DNA from: Crocodylus rhombifer
Lineage: Eukaryota > Chordata > Crocodylia > Crocodylidae
Length of the DNA stretch: 64,000 nt
NCBI GenBank assembly: GCA_038503035.1
Contig: JAVSML010001152.1
Coordinates: 625,066-689,065 of the forward strand
Direction of reading: 5' to 3'
The notes beneath the pieces are model-generated. The model did not search any database. It was not told the origin of the DNA and was given only the letters and a program-made list of their open reading frames with translations. Position numbers and translations under genes: made by a program. Below, piece after piece: positions 47,743 through 59,710 of the stretch; the stretch's first letter is position 1; each line of letters begins with the position of its first letter.

Positions 47743-49690
47743 TAGAATCACAGAATCAAAGAACCAGAAGAGACCTGTAAGATCATCAAGTCCGGTCCCC
47801 TGCCATGGGCTGGATGTTACTGGGCTCAAATGAGCTCAACAAGGTGCCTGTCCAGCCTTCTCTTGAACACCTCCAAGGATGGTGACTGCACCACCTCTGC
47901 TGGGAGGGTGTTCCCGATTCTAGATACCCTTACAGAAAATAAGTTTTTCCTAATGTCCAACCTAATTTTTTCCTCAATTAACTTGTGCCCATTGGTTCTC
48001 ATCCTCCCTGGGGGTGCCTTTCTGAAGAGTTGCTCTCCTAAATCTTGGTGTTCACCCTTGACATACTTGCCGGTGACTGTCACATCCCCTCTGTCTTCTC
48101 TTGCTCAGACTGAATAAACCCTGTTCCTGGAGTCTGTCCTCATAGGGCCTATCCTCCAGGCCCCTAATCATATGGGTGGCCCTTCTCTGTACCCTTTTGA
48201 GCTTCTCCACATCTTCCTGAAGTGTGGTGCCCAGAACTGGACGCAGTGCTCCAGCTGAGGCCTCACCAGTGCCGAGTAGAGGGGGAAGAGAACCTCTCTG
48301 GATCTGTTCACAACACATCAGCTGATACACACCAGAGCTCTGTTTGCCCTGTTGGCGACTTCACTGCACTGTTGGCTCATATTCATCCCCTGGTTGATTG
48401 TCACCCCCAGGTCCCTTTCAGATGCAGTGCCAGCCAGTGGGCCACCACTCATGGTTTTGTTGCCCCTTATTTCGATTGCCAGCTTGATCTCCATGCCTGC
48501 CTTGGCTTTCCACGTCTCATACCTGCAGACCTTGGCCACATGATTGTACTCCTCTCTGGATGCTGAACCATTTTTCCATTGCTTATATGCTTCTTTTTAA
48601 TTTTTCAAAAGTTCCTTTATACCCCTTTTGAGTCAAGTGGGTCTCGTGGCCCCCTTCCCACTTTTTAACCATGTGGGGATGGCTTCTCTTTGATCAGTGA
48701 GAATTACCCCCTTAAGGAAGCTCCACCAACCCTGAGCTCCCAAATCATCCAATTGCTGGTCACAGAGGGCATTTCTAACTAGATTCCTGCATTTACCAAA
48801 GTTTGCCCTTCTGAAGTCTAGGACTTCTGTTCTACTGGCTGAATTCCCAGCATTTGGTGGATGGTAGACCTAATTAGGTTGTGGTCACTGTTGTCCAGAC
48901 TACCTCCAATCTTCAGGTCGCCTACCTTGTCTTCCCCTTGGGTCAACACTAAGTCCAGAGCTGCTTTACCCCTAGTTAGTCCTTCCACAGCCTGTATCAA
49001 GAACAGGTCGTTGATAGCTGCCAGGAAGTTGGTTGATCTGCTGGAGCTTGCTGAATGGTCTTCCCAACAGATGTCAGGCTAGTTGAGTCACGCACGACAA
49101 TCAGGTCTTTAATCCTGGCTGCTTCAGTCAGTTCTCTAGAGAATGCCTGATTGCTCTCCCTTTCTTGGTAGGGTGGTCTATAGTATAATCCTACCATCAG
49201 GTCTCCCACTCCTGAACCCCCTTGTATCTTGACCCAGTGGGTCTCAAGGGAACTCTCTCTGCAATCAAACATGACCTGCAGGGAGGGGTACTGCTCTTTC
49301 ACATAGAGGGCCACACCTCCTCCCTTCTTCCCAACCCGATATAGAGGCTATAGCCCTCAACATCTACTGCCCAGTCATGTATCATCCCACCAGGTCTCTG
49401 TCAGCCCAATGAGGTCAAATTCCTCATCTTTCTGAAGGAGTGCCAGTTCATCCTGTTTGTTGTCCAGGCTTCTGGTGTTCCCATAAAGACACCTGAGTTC
49501 ACCCCAAATTGCCTCAGGTTTACTGTCCCACTTCAAGTGCCTCAGGGCGCTGGTACTCATCTGGATATCCCCTACTTGAAAGTCCTCCCTTGGGTCATCT
49601 TGGCCAGAGGATTTGTGTACATCAGTGGAATCTGCCCTCTCTCCCCCGGACATTTTGTGTCCTTGTATAATCATTACCCCAAATTCTGTT
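47743..49690 (-). mobile_element. CR1-type LINE with internal deletion (endonuclease joined to RT tail)
   Basis: Read on the minus strand from about 49674 it gives endonuclease-domain pieces in order: NTRSLDNKQDEL and LIGLTETWWDD (N-terminal), then GLYYRPPYQERES, AALDLVLTQGEDKVGDLKIG and NSDHNLI (C-terminal). The endonuclease-RT linker follows (48600-48780). After about 48590 the sequence jumps to the post-catalytic RT tail ([33 protein letters not shown]). The RT palm with FADD is therefore missing. Frameshifts separate the pieces. The 3' end carries the CR1-like repeat agaatcacagaatc at about 47743. Antisense to PTPRN2. Confidence 0.9.
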
Positions 49691-51061
49691 TTCCAGCTAC
49701 ACTTCTGTAAAGGTGGGCATCAGTAAAAATTTTCTGGATTTGTTTCCAGGTAAATGAAAGAACATATGGTTCTAAGAGCCAGGTTTCATTGTAAATATAT
49801 CTCTGTAGAGCACGGTGGCTAGGTGGGAACCCAGGGGCAGCGGCTGGGTGAGAGCCCAGGGTCACCAGCTCACAGGCTGCTAGTTTGACTGCCTGCCTTA
49901 TTTAGTATTTCATGGGTATGAAGTGGGATTAGAAAGGAATGGAATTCCTAGGGAAAAACATTGCTGTTTTTATCTTGTAGGTTTGCAGTCATTACATTGG
50001 TAAGCTTTGAGGTTTGTATCAGATTTAAATTAGCAATTGTGCTTCTTGAATGGATTAGCAAGGAGGGAAGCGGGGAAATGTAGTCACTAAAGCAAGAGGC
50101 TTCATTTTCCTTTTCATTTCTGTATTCTCTACCAGCCAGTCCTAAATTGTTGGTAATAATAGCAGTCAATGTAATGGTGGGCATGTTTCTGCAGCCTTTT
50201 ATGATGACAGTTCCTTGGATCCATGTAAACATATTATATATTAACAACGGCAGTCCTGCAAGTGAGTAGCTTTTATGTAATATAACTGGTAATGAGTTAC
50301 CCAGGAAACGCAATTAAACAATATTACTTGTTGTTGCAGATATTCCCACCAGATAATTGACCACAACAGGAGCTGTGCCCCAAGCCACAAGCAAAAGTCC
50401 ATAGTGGACATTTAGGTCAAAATTTTAATGGTGGGGCCTGCAATAATGGGGAACTTTTACTATTTAGAAATAACTACTTAAAAGCACATTTTGATAGTTT
50501 AAATTCTTCCTTTTCAACATCAGGTTCTGATGAGTAGAACTACATGTATAAACACTTTTAGTAGCTGATTAGCACAGCAGAGTAATCAATTAGTAAAAAT
50601 TAAAACACAAGTCCATGGAAAGCTTGAACATTTCAGCAAGTATCTATTCTAAAATGAATTAGAGCCTACTGAAAAGTATTGTTGCTTGATAAAATACCTC
50701 AAGCATATATTGTGGGCTGATTTTGCAGATGGTTTCTTTCATGATGTATAGAGGTTATAAACAAAAAGCAAACAAATTATTGATGTGATGTCTTCCTTCC
50801 CCCACACGCCTTTAAAAAAAGAGAGAGAAAGTGACTGGAAGAGTATAGATTTTCAAAAGTTCTGAGAAGACACTATTTTTTGAAGATTCTTTGCCTTTCT
50901 GGTGATTTTATTAGGTGGTGCTGGGACTGAAAACATGGTAGAAAGCAATCCTAATTATTCAATTTGGGGCACATGAATTGTGAAGAAAGCTTGATCAGAC
51001 ATGGACTATTTCTTGGGAAAAGGAACACGGGGGGGGGGGTCTGCACAGAGCTTTAGAAGAT

Positions 51062-51290
51062 CGTGAAAGGAATGTATTGATGTCAGTAAGCAGCTTGAGG
51101 TAGTAACTAATTTGAAAACAAGGGGTCATGGACTTAAGCTGAGGAAGAGACGAGCATATAAGGAATTTGGAAGCATTTCTTCACACAAAGGGTAGGTTAG
51201 AATATAAAAAGTGAAAAAGTCAGGCATAGAAATGGTGCTCTATCCATTCAAGAAGCAACTGAGCAAATGTTTGGAAAATGAGGCAAATGC
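51062..51290 (+). repeat. Ancient LINE 3'-end fragment (CR1/L3/L2-like)
   Basis: The wording ggggtcatggacttaagctg-aggaagag..., followed by gaatttggaagcatttcttcac and agggtaggttagaat, resembles the 3' part of old CR1/L3-class LINEs (from memory: 'aagaaatttcttca...gagggta'). Highly diverged. Confidence 0.45.
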
Positions 51291-52762
51291 CAAGTGAAGA
51301 ACTACTTTTTTGCAGTTGATCTCAGGCAGTCAACCTATAGATACATTTCAAGAGAAGTGTTTAATTTGATCAGATGGTATTCTTCTGGCTGTTTAAGATC
51401 CAACATATATTATGGCACTACAGTGTAATTACCAAACAACTGAAACAATTATACTGTGACTTTTATAGTTGAACCAATTCTGTTTTATTGTGGCTAAATT
51501 CTATTAAAGAATTTGTCCAGAATTACAGCAAATTTTACTCAGTTCAGTCTGGGAAGTAACTAGAAGAGGCAGTACTGCTAGCAAGCCTACTTGCAACATA
51601 AAATCAGGATAAAATAAATGTACCTTTTGCAATGTGAACGTTCCAGGTGGACCAGCTGCTGCTGTGCCCCTTTTGTGTCTAATTAATGTGCATGCGCAAA
51701 TTCCAGTAGGGGGCTCCAAGTAACTCTAGGATTTCCCTGAGCAAATTAAGACACACAGGGGGATTTCCAGAAGTGTGATTAACTGAGCATGTTAGCCTTC
51801 TGCCCGTGTAATACTTGATACATGGATGCATACATGGATGTAGTGTATCCATGGGGCTGGATACACTACATCCGAGGGAACTGGCTGATATGATTGTAGA
51901 GCCACTGGCCATTACCTGTGAAAACTCTTGGTGATCGGGGAAGGTCATGAACAATTGGAGAGGGACAAGAAGATGAGAAGAAGGAGGATCCAGGGAACTA
52001 TAGACCAGTCAGCCTCACCTCAGTCCCCCAGAAAAATCATGGAGCTAGTCCTAAAAGAATCCATTTCTAAGCACTTGGAGGAGAAGAAAGTGATCACGAA
52101 TAATCAGCATGGATTCACCAAAAGCAAGTCATGCCTGACCAACCTTATTGCCTTCTATGATGAGGTGACTGGCTCTGTGGATGCAGGGAAAACAGTGGAT
52201 GTGATTTACCTTGACTTTAGCAAGGCTTTTGATACAGTCTCCCACAGCATTCTTGTAAACAAGCTGAGGAAGTGTGGGTTAGAATGGACTGTAAGGTGGA
52301 CAGAAAGCTGGCTGGTTCATTGAGCTCAATGGATAGTAATCAATGGCTCAATGTTGAGTTGGCAGCCAGTATCAAGTGGAGGAGTACCCCAGGGGTTGCT
52401 CCTGGGGCTGGTTTTGTTCAATACATTCATTAACGGAAGATGAGATGGAGTGCACCCTCAGGAAATCTGTGGATAAGACCAAGTTGGTGGGGGGAATAGT
52501 AGATATGCTGGAGGGTAGAGCTAGGATTAAGAGGGACCTAGAGAAATTGGAGGATTGGGCCAAAAGGACTGTCATGAGGTTCAGCAAGGACAAGTACAAA
52601 GTCCTGCACTTACAACGGAAGAATCCCATGCACTGCTCCAGGCTCGGACCAACTGGCTAAGCAGCAGCTCTGCAGAAAAAAGACCTGGGGGTTACAGTGG
52701 ACAGTAAGCTGAGTATGAGCCAACAATGCGCCCTTGTTGCTAAGAAGATTAGCAATGTTAGT

Positions 52763-53018
52763 GGGAATATCTATACATGTATTAATGCACCGTGGTTCCT
52801 GCTCATTAAGTTTAGTACCTGTAATAGCATGTACTAGCTAAAAGCGCAGTAACTGGCACTACTGTGCAATAGCGCTGGTACATGCCTTTTTAGTGACGCT
52901 AATGCTCAGTAGACTAATTCTGCTGTGCATTAGCACAATAGCACAGTTTTCATCATGATGCGCTAATGCACCATAGAATTAATCTACTGCACATTTAGTG
53001 CCTGGTTTAGACGTGCCC
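52763..53018. mobile_element. MITE nested in CR1 (GGGAATATCTATAC / TTTAGACGTGCCC ends)
   Basis: Inverted ends, extendable to gtggg...cccac, enclose palindrome-rich text built from variants of taatgcgcagtag. CR1 sequence stops at gattagcaatgtt and resumes at tgggctgcattag, so it is a later insertion. Same end family as 19133 and 40486. Confidence 0.8.
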
Positions 53019-53228
53019 ACTGGGCTGCATTAGTAGGAGCATTGCCAGCAGATGGAGGGAAGTAATTATTCCCCTCTATTCTGCACTTGTGAGGCTACAT
53101 CTGGAGTCCTGTGTCATTTGTCCCACTACAGAAAGGATGTGGACAAGTTGGAGAGAGTCCAACAGAGGGCAGTGAAAAGGGTTAGGGTGCTGGGGCACAT
53201 GACTTATGTGGAGAGTCTGTAGGAACTG

Positions 53229-53566
53229 GGCTCCTGACTCATGGGGGGGGCGGGGAGAGGGGAAACACGCTTTACTGGAAGAAACAGGGCGTTAGTTCGA
53301 CCTCATTGTGGTGAGTCTGTATAGATCAGGTGCTTCAACGGGGCTTTTTTCCATTTTTATCTAATAGCTCTTTTAATCGGCTATTAGATAAAAATGCCAA
53401 AAAAACCCCAACCACTAAAGCACCCAGTCTATAAACTTCAGGTGAACCAGGTCCAACTAATACATTGCCTTTTCTGGATGTGCACTGAGCATGGCACAGG
53501 AGTGCGCTAAGTTTAAAGTAAAACACCATTTTTGGATTGTTTGTTTTTCCCACATCTGCCAGCAAC
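53229..53566. mobile_element. Inverted-repeat element nested in CR1, copy 1
   Basis: Homologous to 62948-63269. The right end cccacatctgccagcaac is the inverse of that copy's left end gctgctggcagatgtgg; this copy's own left end (ctcctgactcatgggg) is diverged. The interior hairpin uses tatctaatagctcttttaat / cggctattagata at 53358-53390. CR1 resumes with tttagtttgcagaaaag. A small non-autonomous DNA transposon. Confidence 0.75.
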
Positions 53567-55451
53567 CATTTAGTTTGCAGAAAAGACCAAGGGAGGATTT
53601 AATAGCAGCCTTTAACTACCTGAAGGGGGCGGGGGGTTCCAACGAGGATGGAGCTGGGCTGTTCTCAGTGGTGGCAGATGACAGAACAAGGAGCAACCGT
53701 CACAAGTTGCAGCCAGGGAAGTTTAGGTTAGATAGTAGGAAAAGCGCTTTTTCACTAGCAGGGCAGTGAAGCACTGGAACAAGTGACCTACAGAGGTGGT
53801 GGAATCTCCATTCTTGGACATTTTTAAGGCCCGGCTTGACAAAGCCATGGCTGGAATGGTCTAGTTAGGAATGGTTTTGCTTTGAGCATGGGGGTGGGCT
53901 AGGCTAGATGACCTCCTGAGGTCCCTTCCAACCCTGATTTCCCGTCGGTCTATGATTCTATTATTCAGCAATTGTAGATGCACTAGCCAACAGTTTCTGG
54001 CACCATTACTAGAAGTCAGGGATTGCTCAGTATTGTGTGAGAGCAAATATACCATGGAAAATCTAAGGTGGGCTATAGTGCCCAATCTATAACTTTCACT
54101 TATCCCTGTCATTATCAGATTCTGTTCTTATGCATGTGGTATATGTAATGCAGCAATGGTCAGAACTTAAGAGTTATATGCATCTGTGTCCTCAAACTTC
54201 CTTGTAGGGGTTGTATTATGGGATGTTTCATAATACTCTATCTCCTACTTAATATGCAGTATTAAGGCTGCATTTCTTTAAGAAGCTGAGCATCATCAGC
54301 ATCAAGGGATATCACTAGGAGCATCCCATTGTAAAATGAAACACAGTTATCCAAAGCTGTATAGCTCTGTCATTCTTTCCTTCCCTCCCTCTCCTGGAAA
54401 TAGGGATTTGTCCTTAAATTTGCACCCATTTATATCCAGGTACAGATTACTGGCTTCTGCATTTTCATGCTGTCAGTAGCCTGTGCATAATAGTTTGCTC
54501 AAGTAGTCGATGCAGAATCAACAAAAATGTATCTCTCAAGTTAGTAATTTTTCTGCAGTGACAAAGGATGTTGGCTTAAAAATTGACATGCCAATACTGA
54601 ATCGCAAGCTGTACAAGACTGTTGAAATTGTTGTAATTTAAGACATTTTTTCTGCATTGTACATGGGATATGCAGATTGAGCATTCCTAGATAACTTTAA
54701 TGTCCCTTGAGATGCATGACAATAAACTCAGGAAATTGTTACATTTATATATGCAACATACATCTACATTTTAATGGTAATGCAAAATAATTGTGTATAT
54801 GATAACATATTTAGTAGTAAATATTGTGTGTCTGAAATTTCTGAATATCTTACCTACTTCCTGCCACAACACTGCTTAAATGTTCTTTTCTCTATGTGCA
54901 TGTTTTTACTTTGTCTGTTACTTTTTAAAGAGAGTATAGCTGAATACTGATTTAAAAATGTATAAGCATTTTTTTGTTTACATACCTAGGTGATTTGGGC
55001 GTTAATAACAGAATTTGAGTAAAAATTACTGGGCTCTGGGTTGAAAAAGTGACCATGGACCATAGGTTCAACTTTTTATTCCTACCTCATCCCCAGACGC
55101 ACGCAGTGAAATCCACTTCATTCACCTCAGTCTAGTAATAGGCTTTCAGTGAAAGCACCAGTCTGAATATATTAGCTTCCTTATTAACCGTAGAGATCTT
55201 ATTTTCCTGCAAAGTCCTGCAGCTTCCCTTCTTCTCTGTTGAGGTTTTTCTGTTATGAGATGGTGTCAGGTGACCCTCCCAGCCAGTAACAGAACTGCGG
55301 CACCTGCATACATGCAAATCAGAATTGGTGAAATCTGTCCAGTTTCTATCTGTTACCTTCAGTTAATGTTGTTTTGTTCCAAACATTGTTTACAAGTGTT
55401 TTTGTTTCGTTCGCATTGAAGGCAATGCACAGTGAAGCACAAAGAGAGCCG

Positions 55452-55965
55452 TGGGCAGATCTCGAATTGTGAAAACGGGGGGGGGGGTGCAGATGGTGAG
55501 CTGCATCATCACATATAAAACAAAAGGTATTTTCCTCCAGTTAAGAATAAACTAGAAGCTTTACTAATATGCTAGGGGCTTATAGCTGTATTATTCAGTT
55601 TAAGAGTGAAGCAAAAAGAAATATAACTTCACTGTAATGAGTTCAAAACAATCTGCAGGGCTGTGAAATAAGAGCTCTGTTACCAGGAGCAATGTAACAG
55701 GCAGCAGAATTGCAGAACAAAGCTTGATTAGTGGAACGCCATGTCCATTAGAAAGGAGAGGGCCATTAACACCTGGGGAATGAAGAGTTTAGAAGGGATG
55801 GGGTCGATCATAATAAGCCATGAAGTCAGTTGACTTCCTCAGAACCAGAAATGGTGCTGTCATTGCCAAGCAGTTGGTTTTAAACTTTGGGTGGATCAGG
55901 AATCAAAAGGGGATGCAACTGGACCAGTGTACCCCCCATCCCCTGTGCCACCCCTGAAGGGAGCC
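55452..55965 (+). repeat. Dispersed ~0.5-kb repeat, copy B
   Basis: Same orientation and block order as 6165-6700, for example tgggcagatct, taaactagaagctttactaat, aacaatctgcagggctgtga, attaacacctgggga, agtttagaagggatg and ttaaactttggg. No ORF is preserved in both copies, so it is probably a non-coding repeat family. Confidence 0.75.
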
Positions 55966-57689
55966 CATTTTCATCCTACAGGGCCCTTTATGGTCACTTG
56001 TGGTTCTTCTACACTATTTTCCAACAAGGAATCCCCTTAAAAGTGAGAGTCTGCATGGCCCATCTGTGGACCAGGAGGCTAGGCTTCTGTCCCTTAGGCT
56101 CAGCCCTGCATTGTCCTTGACTGAAGTGCTTTTTATTTAGATACCATGGTTGTTTTTCACTTTTGCCATTTTCTTCAGAATTGCCTAAAAGGACAAAAAG
56201 CAGCAGAAGGGGAGAGAGGTGGCTCTCAAAGGTTGTTAGACACAACATGGCAAGAGAGTATTTATTCATCTCATCTCTGTGCTGGATCTTCACTATGAAA
56301 ATTTGTCTCAGTTACTTAGTTATTTGTTAGTTGTTATTGTTGGTGCAACCTCAACAAGAATGGTCAGAGAGGAGGCAAGTGAAACCACACACTTCTCAAT
56401 CGTGGCCTTTTCTCGCGTGGTAAAGTCAATTGTTTAACATTAAATACCTGATCTAGCAAACACTTTGTCCACCAAAGTACCTTTGCTCATGCAAGTAGTC
56501 CCACAACACACGAACATTGTTGTAGAAGATGTCTGTGGAGAGCTAAAGAGTTTACAAGTTGCATATGAGACATCTAGGGGCTCTGAGAGACTGCAGCATA
56601 TGCATGAATAGGTCTATGCTTTATGCTGTGGTGCAGCAGAACTATTTCAGCTCATTCTCAAGCTAGCTTAGGTATTGGAAGCTTTAATGCAGTCCTGTAT
56701 CTCTGCTCTTTTTAGAGCTGTTAGTATTGTGTACTGTTCAATTTAAATATTTATTTTACACAATACTGTTTCCTTGCACTGCCATTTGTTTAGAGCTAGG
56801 CTGGGGGGAGTGTTCTTTAGACATACCTCTTATATGCATCATATGGGGGAAGAATAAAAATGATGTAAACCAGAGTGATCATTAGCTTGGTTTGATTGTG
56901 GAGAACCTTCTTGATGGCATTTTTCCAGATCTGAATTATGTGATCATCACCAAAATATGAAACATTCTTGTGTTCTGCTGAAATGTAACACTGTGATCAG
57001 AATCTGGATTGTCCTTGCTGACTCAATATCCCTGTCCTTAATAGTTTTTCATGTGTAGTTTTTGCTATTTCATTATATTAAAGCATGCTTCCCTGGGAAT
57101 GATTCTTCCATGATGTGCCTGACAGCTGTGAATAAAGCATAGTTCATGACTCTTGAGGCTAAAAGGCTGCCAATCAGCAGCATCTTGCAAATATTAATTG
57201 GACTTTTTTCAGCTTCTAGGAACATCACTTGAAAGAACAGTATTAGGGACTTTTCAGACCGTTTCCTTAGAGATTTTAACAAGCTGGCTTTTAATCTGAC
57301 CTAACAAGACTCTCTGCCCTTCAAGGCCTAATACAAAATCTATAAAATATAGTAAATATAAAAAGATGAATTAAAGCAGAAATGAAATTGAGCACCTTAA
57401 ATAGTACAAAAGAAATGCACTTGACAGGTCATTTTCTGTATTTCCTTTAGTATTCCATTTTTTCTATCGGGATAAGTGCTTATTCCCCACACAGCTCATA
57501 TCCTTCTTCTTAAGAATATAATGGAAGTCCTAATGATCCCACATTTGCAACCCCACAATGCAACTCCCATGTCTTTTGTGATCACTACGTGAACAACGAC
57601 AGGTAAAAGCAGAGCTAAAAAAGGAGAAAAAGCTCTTTAAAGAGAAATACGGAGTATTTATTCTAGGTATTCGCTAGTCCTTATCCCTG

Positions 57690-57900
57690 TACTGTCTGAG
57701 CACCTCTCAGTCATTAGTGGATTCATCTCTAACACCTGCAAGATAGGGAAGTATTGTTCCATTTTACAGATGATAATCTGAGACACAGCACCCTATTTAA
57801 TGATTTACCCAAAGGCAAATGGCAAATCTGTGTCTAAGCCAGGAACTGGACTGAACTGGCCAGAATCTCAGCCTAGTACATAAACAACCAGCCCACTGCT
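57690..57900 (-). repeat. MIR-like SINE remnant (reverse orientation)
   Basis: The segment ttccattttacagatgataa-tctgagacacag, followed by gatttacccaaaggcaaatg and taagccaggaactggac, follows the complement of the MIR consensus (from memory: cattttacagatggggaaactgaggcacag...acttgcccaaggtcac). Confidence 0.7.
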
Positions 57901-59607
57901 TAATGTTCACAACAAACAAGCTCGCAGCCTTTTAAACAAGTATACTATCTTTATTTTCTAGAGCGTTTGCCAATATATCTGCAAAATGTCTCCAGCAGAA
58001 AGCTCCTTTTAATAGGTCATGTAAATGATTAGACTAGCAAAAACATTGGGCCCATTCCAGTTCCCAGTGAGGACATTAAGTGACTTGCCTTTAAGTTGAG
58101 TGTAAGGCTTCTGCATAGAAGTAAAATCTCCTAAATGGCCTTCACCAAATAAACTCTGCAAATGCCCATAGCAAGACATGACAATGTGTTGGAAACTAGA
58201 TCTTAGGCATTCACATGAAACTTTGTGTAACATGCAGGCCTTTAGTTACTACAGTAGTAATGGTAATATTAATAGTCTATTTAAATATAGGGAGTTGGTG
58301 CTAGTAACCTCGGAGAGCCTGTTGTAGTAGAACATGGTTAGTTCAGAGTTATTTATTATATTAAAAAAGACCATGTGACTGTCACATGTGTTTTTCTCTG
58401 ACAGACAGAGCAGTGTGGTGGCTCTACCAGTTTATCTGTCTGCAGGCCAGTGTTTAAACCCCATGGGGGCTGCTAATCTGGAGCACCAGCTGCTAAATGC
58501 CAGCATGCTGCCTATGCTGCTGCCCAGGGGAGGCAGAGAGGTTGGAGAAGGGATGACCCTAAACTTCAGAAACTGCTTCTCTCCTTGGGGCAAAATCTAA
58601 TTCAGCTTCACCTCCTCTGGTCTTACTCTTAGTTTACTCTGCTGATGTTTCTGATGTGGATTACTGTGCATTCACTGGAACTGCTTTCAGCATTTAGAAA
58701 TGTTATGGTTAATTACTAAGGGCTGGATTTCCTCCTTTACTCACAGTGAGCAGTACTTCATCTGGTGTGCATGGGCCTGTGGAGCTCAGCAAGACTGCCA
58801 GGACTCTGCTCCTATTCAGTTGGAAGCAGGTTGGCAGAATCTGGCCCCTGGTGAATTACTGCAAATGCATATTCTGAAAAAAAAAATGCTTTACAAATTC
58901 ATATTTCACATTACTGCTGCTACTAGAGCAGCTGCTCTATCTCACAATAAATTATATTCTTACATATGTTTAAAACAAGCAAAGAAATCTCTTATTAGAA
59001 GGGTATGTAGGGCGAAGGAGACACCAAATTTATTTCCTGTAAGATCTTGACTACGAGGTCTAATGTAGTCAGAGGTGAAAAGGCCATTCTTTATACCTTT
59101 TGTGCACAGCTTAACTTCTGGAAGCCAGTAGAACTGTAACAACAGAGGAATAGCTGTTGGTAGAAACTATAAACCAAAAAAAACCCTTGCTTTCTTGGCA
59201 CATTTCACTTTCTTCTTTCCAGTTTCTGTATACACCATATGAGGCCAGTACTTTTAACTCTTTCCTGTAAGATATACATTGCAAGAACAGATAGCAATCT
59301 GCTTTCTCCCTATATCATTGTAGGATAGGGTTTGGTGGCAGAACATTTATAATACTTCAGTATTTTTAGAACCATAAGTTCAAGTCTGTATAGGTCTGAT
59401 CCAGCCTTTCAGCACCTTTGTGTGTGCAGGGCTTTCAGAAGTCTTTAAAAGCCTTTCAGCAAAGTGATGACATCAGTTACCATCTCTCAGGGTTTTGCTC
59501 TAGCACTTCAATTCCCTTTCCCCCACTGTAATTCAGTGTCGTTTCCAAAAATCCTTCCATAGCAGGGGTATGTAAATTCCTTTGGACTGCTTCCTGATGA
59601 AGAAAGG

Positions 59608-59710
59608 ATCTATGCTGTAGCCGTGTTGGTCTGAGAAAGACATACACAAAGCTCTTGGGCCAAAGGCGATACAAGATATCGCCTCTGACTCCAGAGCTTT
59701 GTGCATCTCC
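59608..59710. repeat. Foldback interspersed repeat (GTAGCCGTGTTGGTCTGAG)
   Basis: It starts gctgtagccgtgttggtctg, a word common in turtle and crocodilian repeats in my memory. It then folds: cacaaagctcttgg (59645-59658) pairs with ccagagctttgtg (59691-59703), with an inner stem aggcgat / atcgcct. No target duplication was identified. Confidence 0.6.

Larger units (their letters stand above)
51928..53966 (+). mobile_element. CR1-type LINE, 5'-truncated, carrying two nested insertions
   Basis: Sense orientation. Translation shows KESISKHLEEKKVITNNQHG, SCLTNLIAF, VDVIYLDFSKAFDTVSHSIL (RT motifs), then a stop at 52321. The catalytic FADD region is degraded (SVDKTKLVGG remains). Then come KDKYKVLHLQRKNP and, after the insertions, the CR1 tail: gggctgcattagtaggagca at 53022, and nucleotides for an [19 protein letters not shown] segment. 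It ends with ggtcccttccaaccctgat and tctatgattctatt. A MITE (52763-53018) and a second element (53229-53566) interrupt it at homologous breakpoints. Confidence 0.93.
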
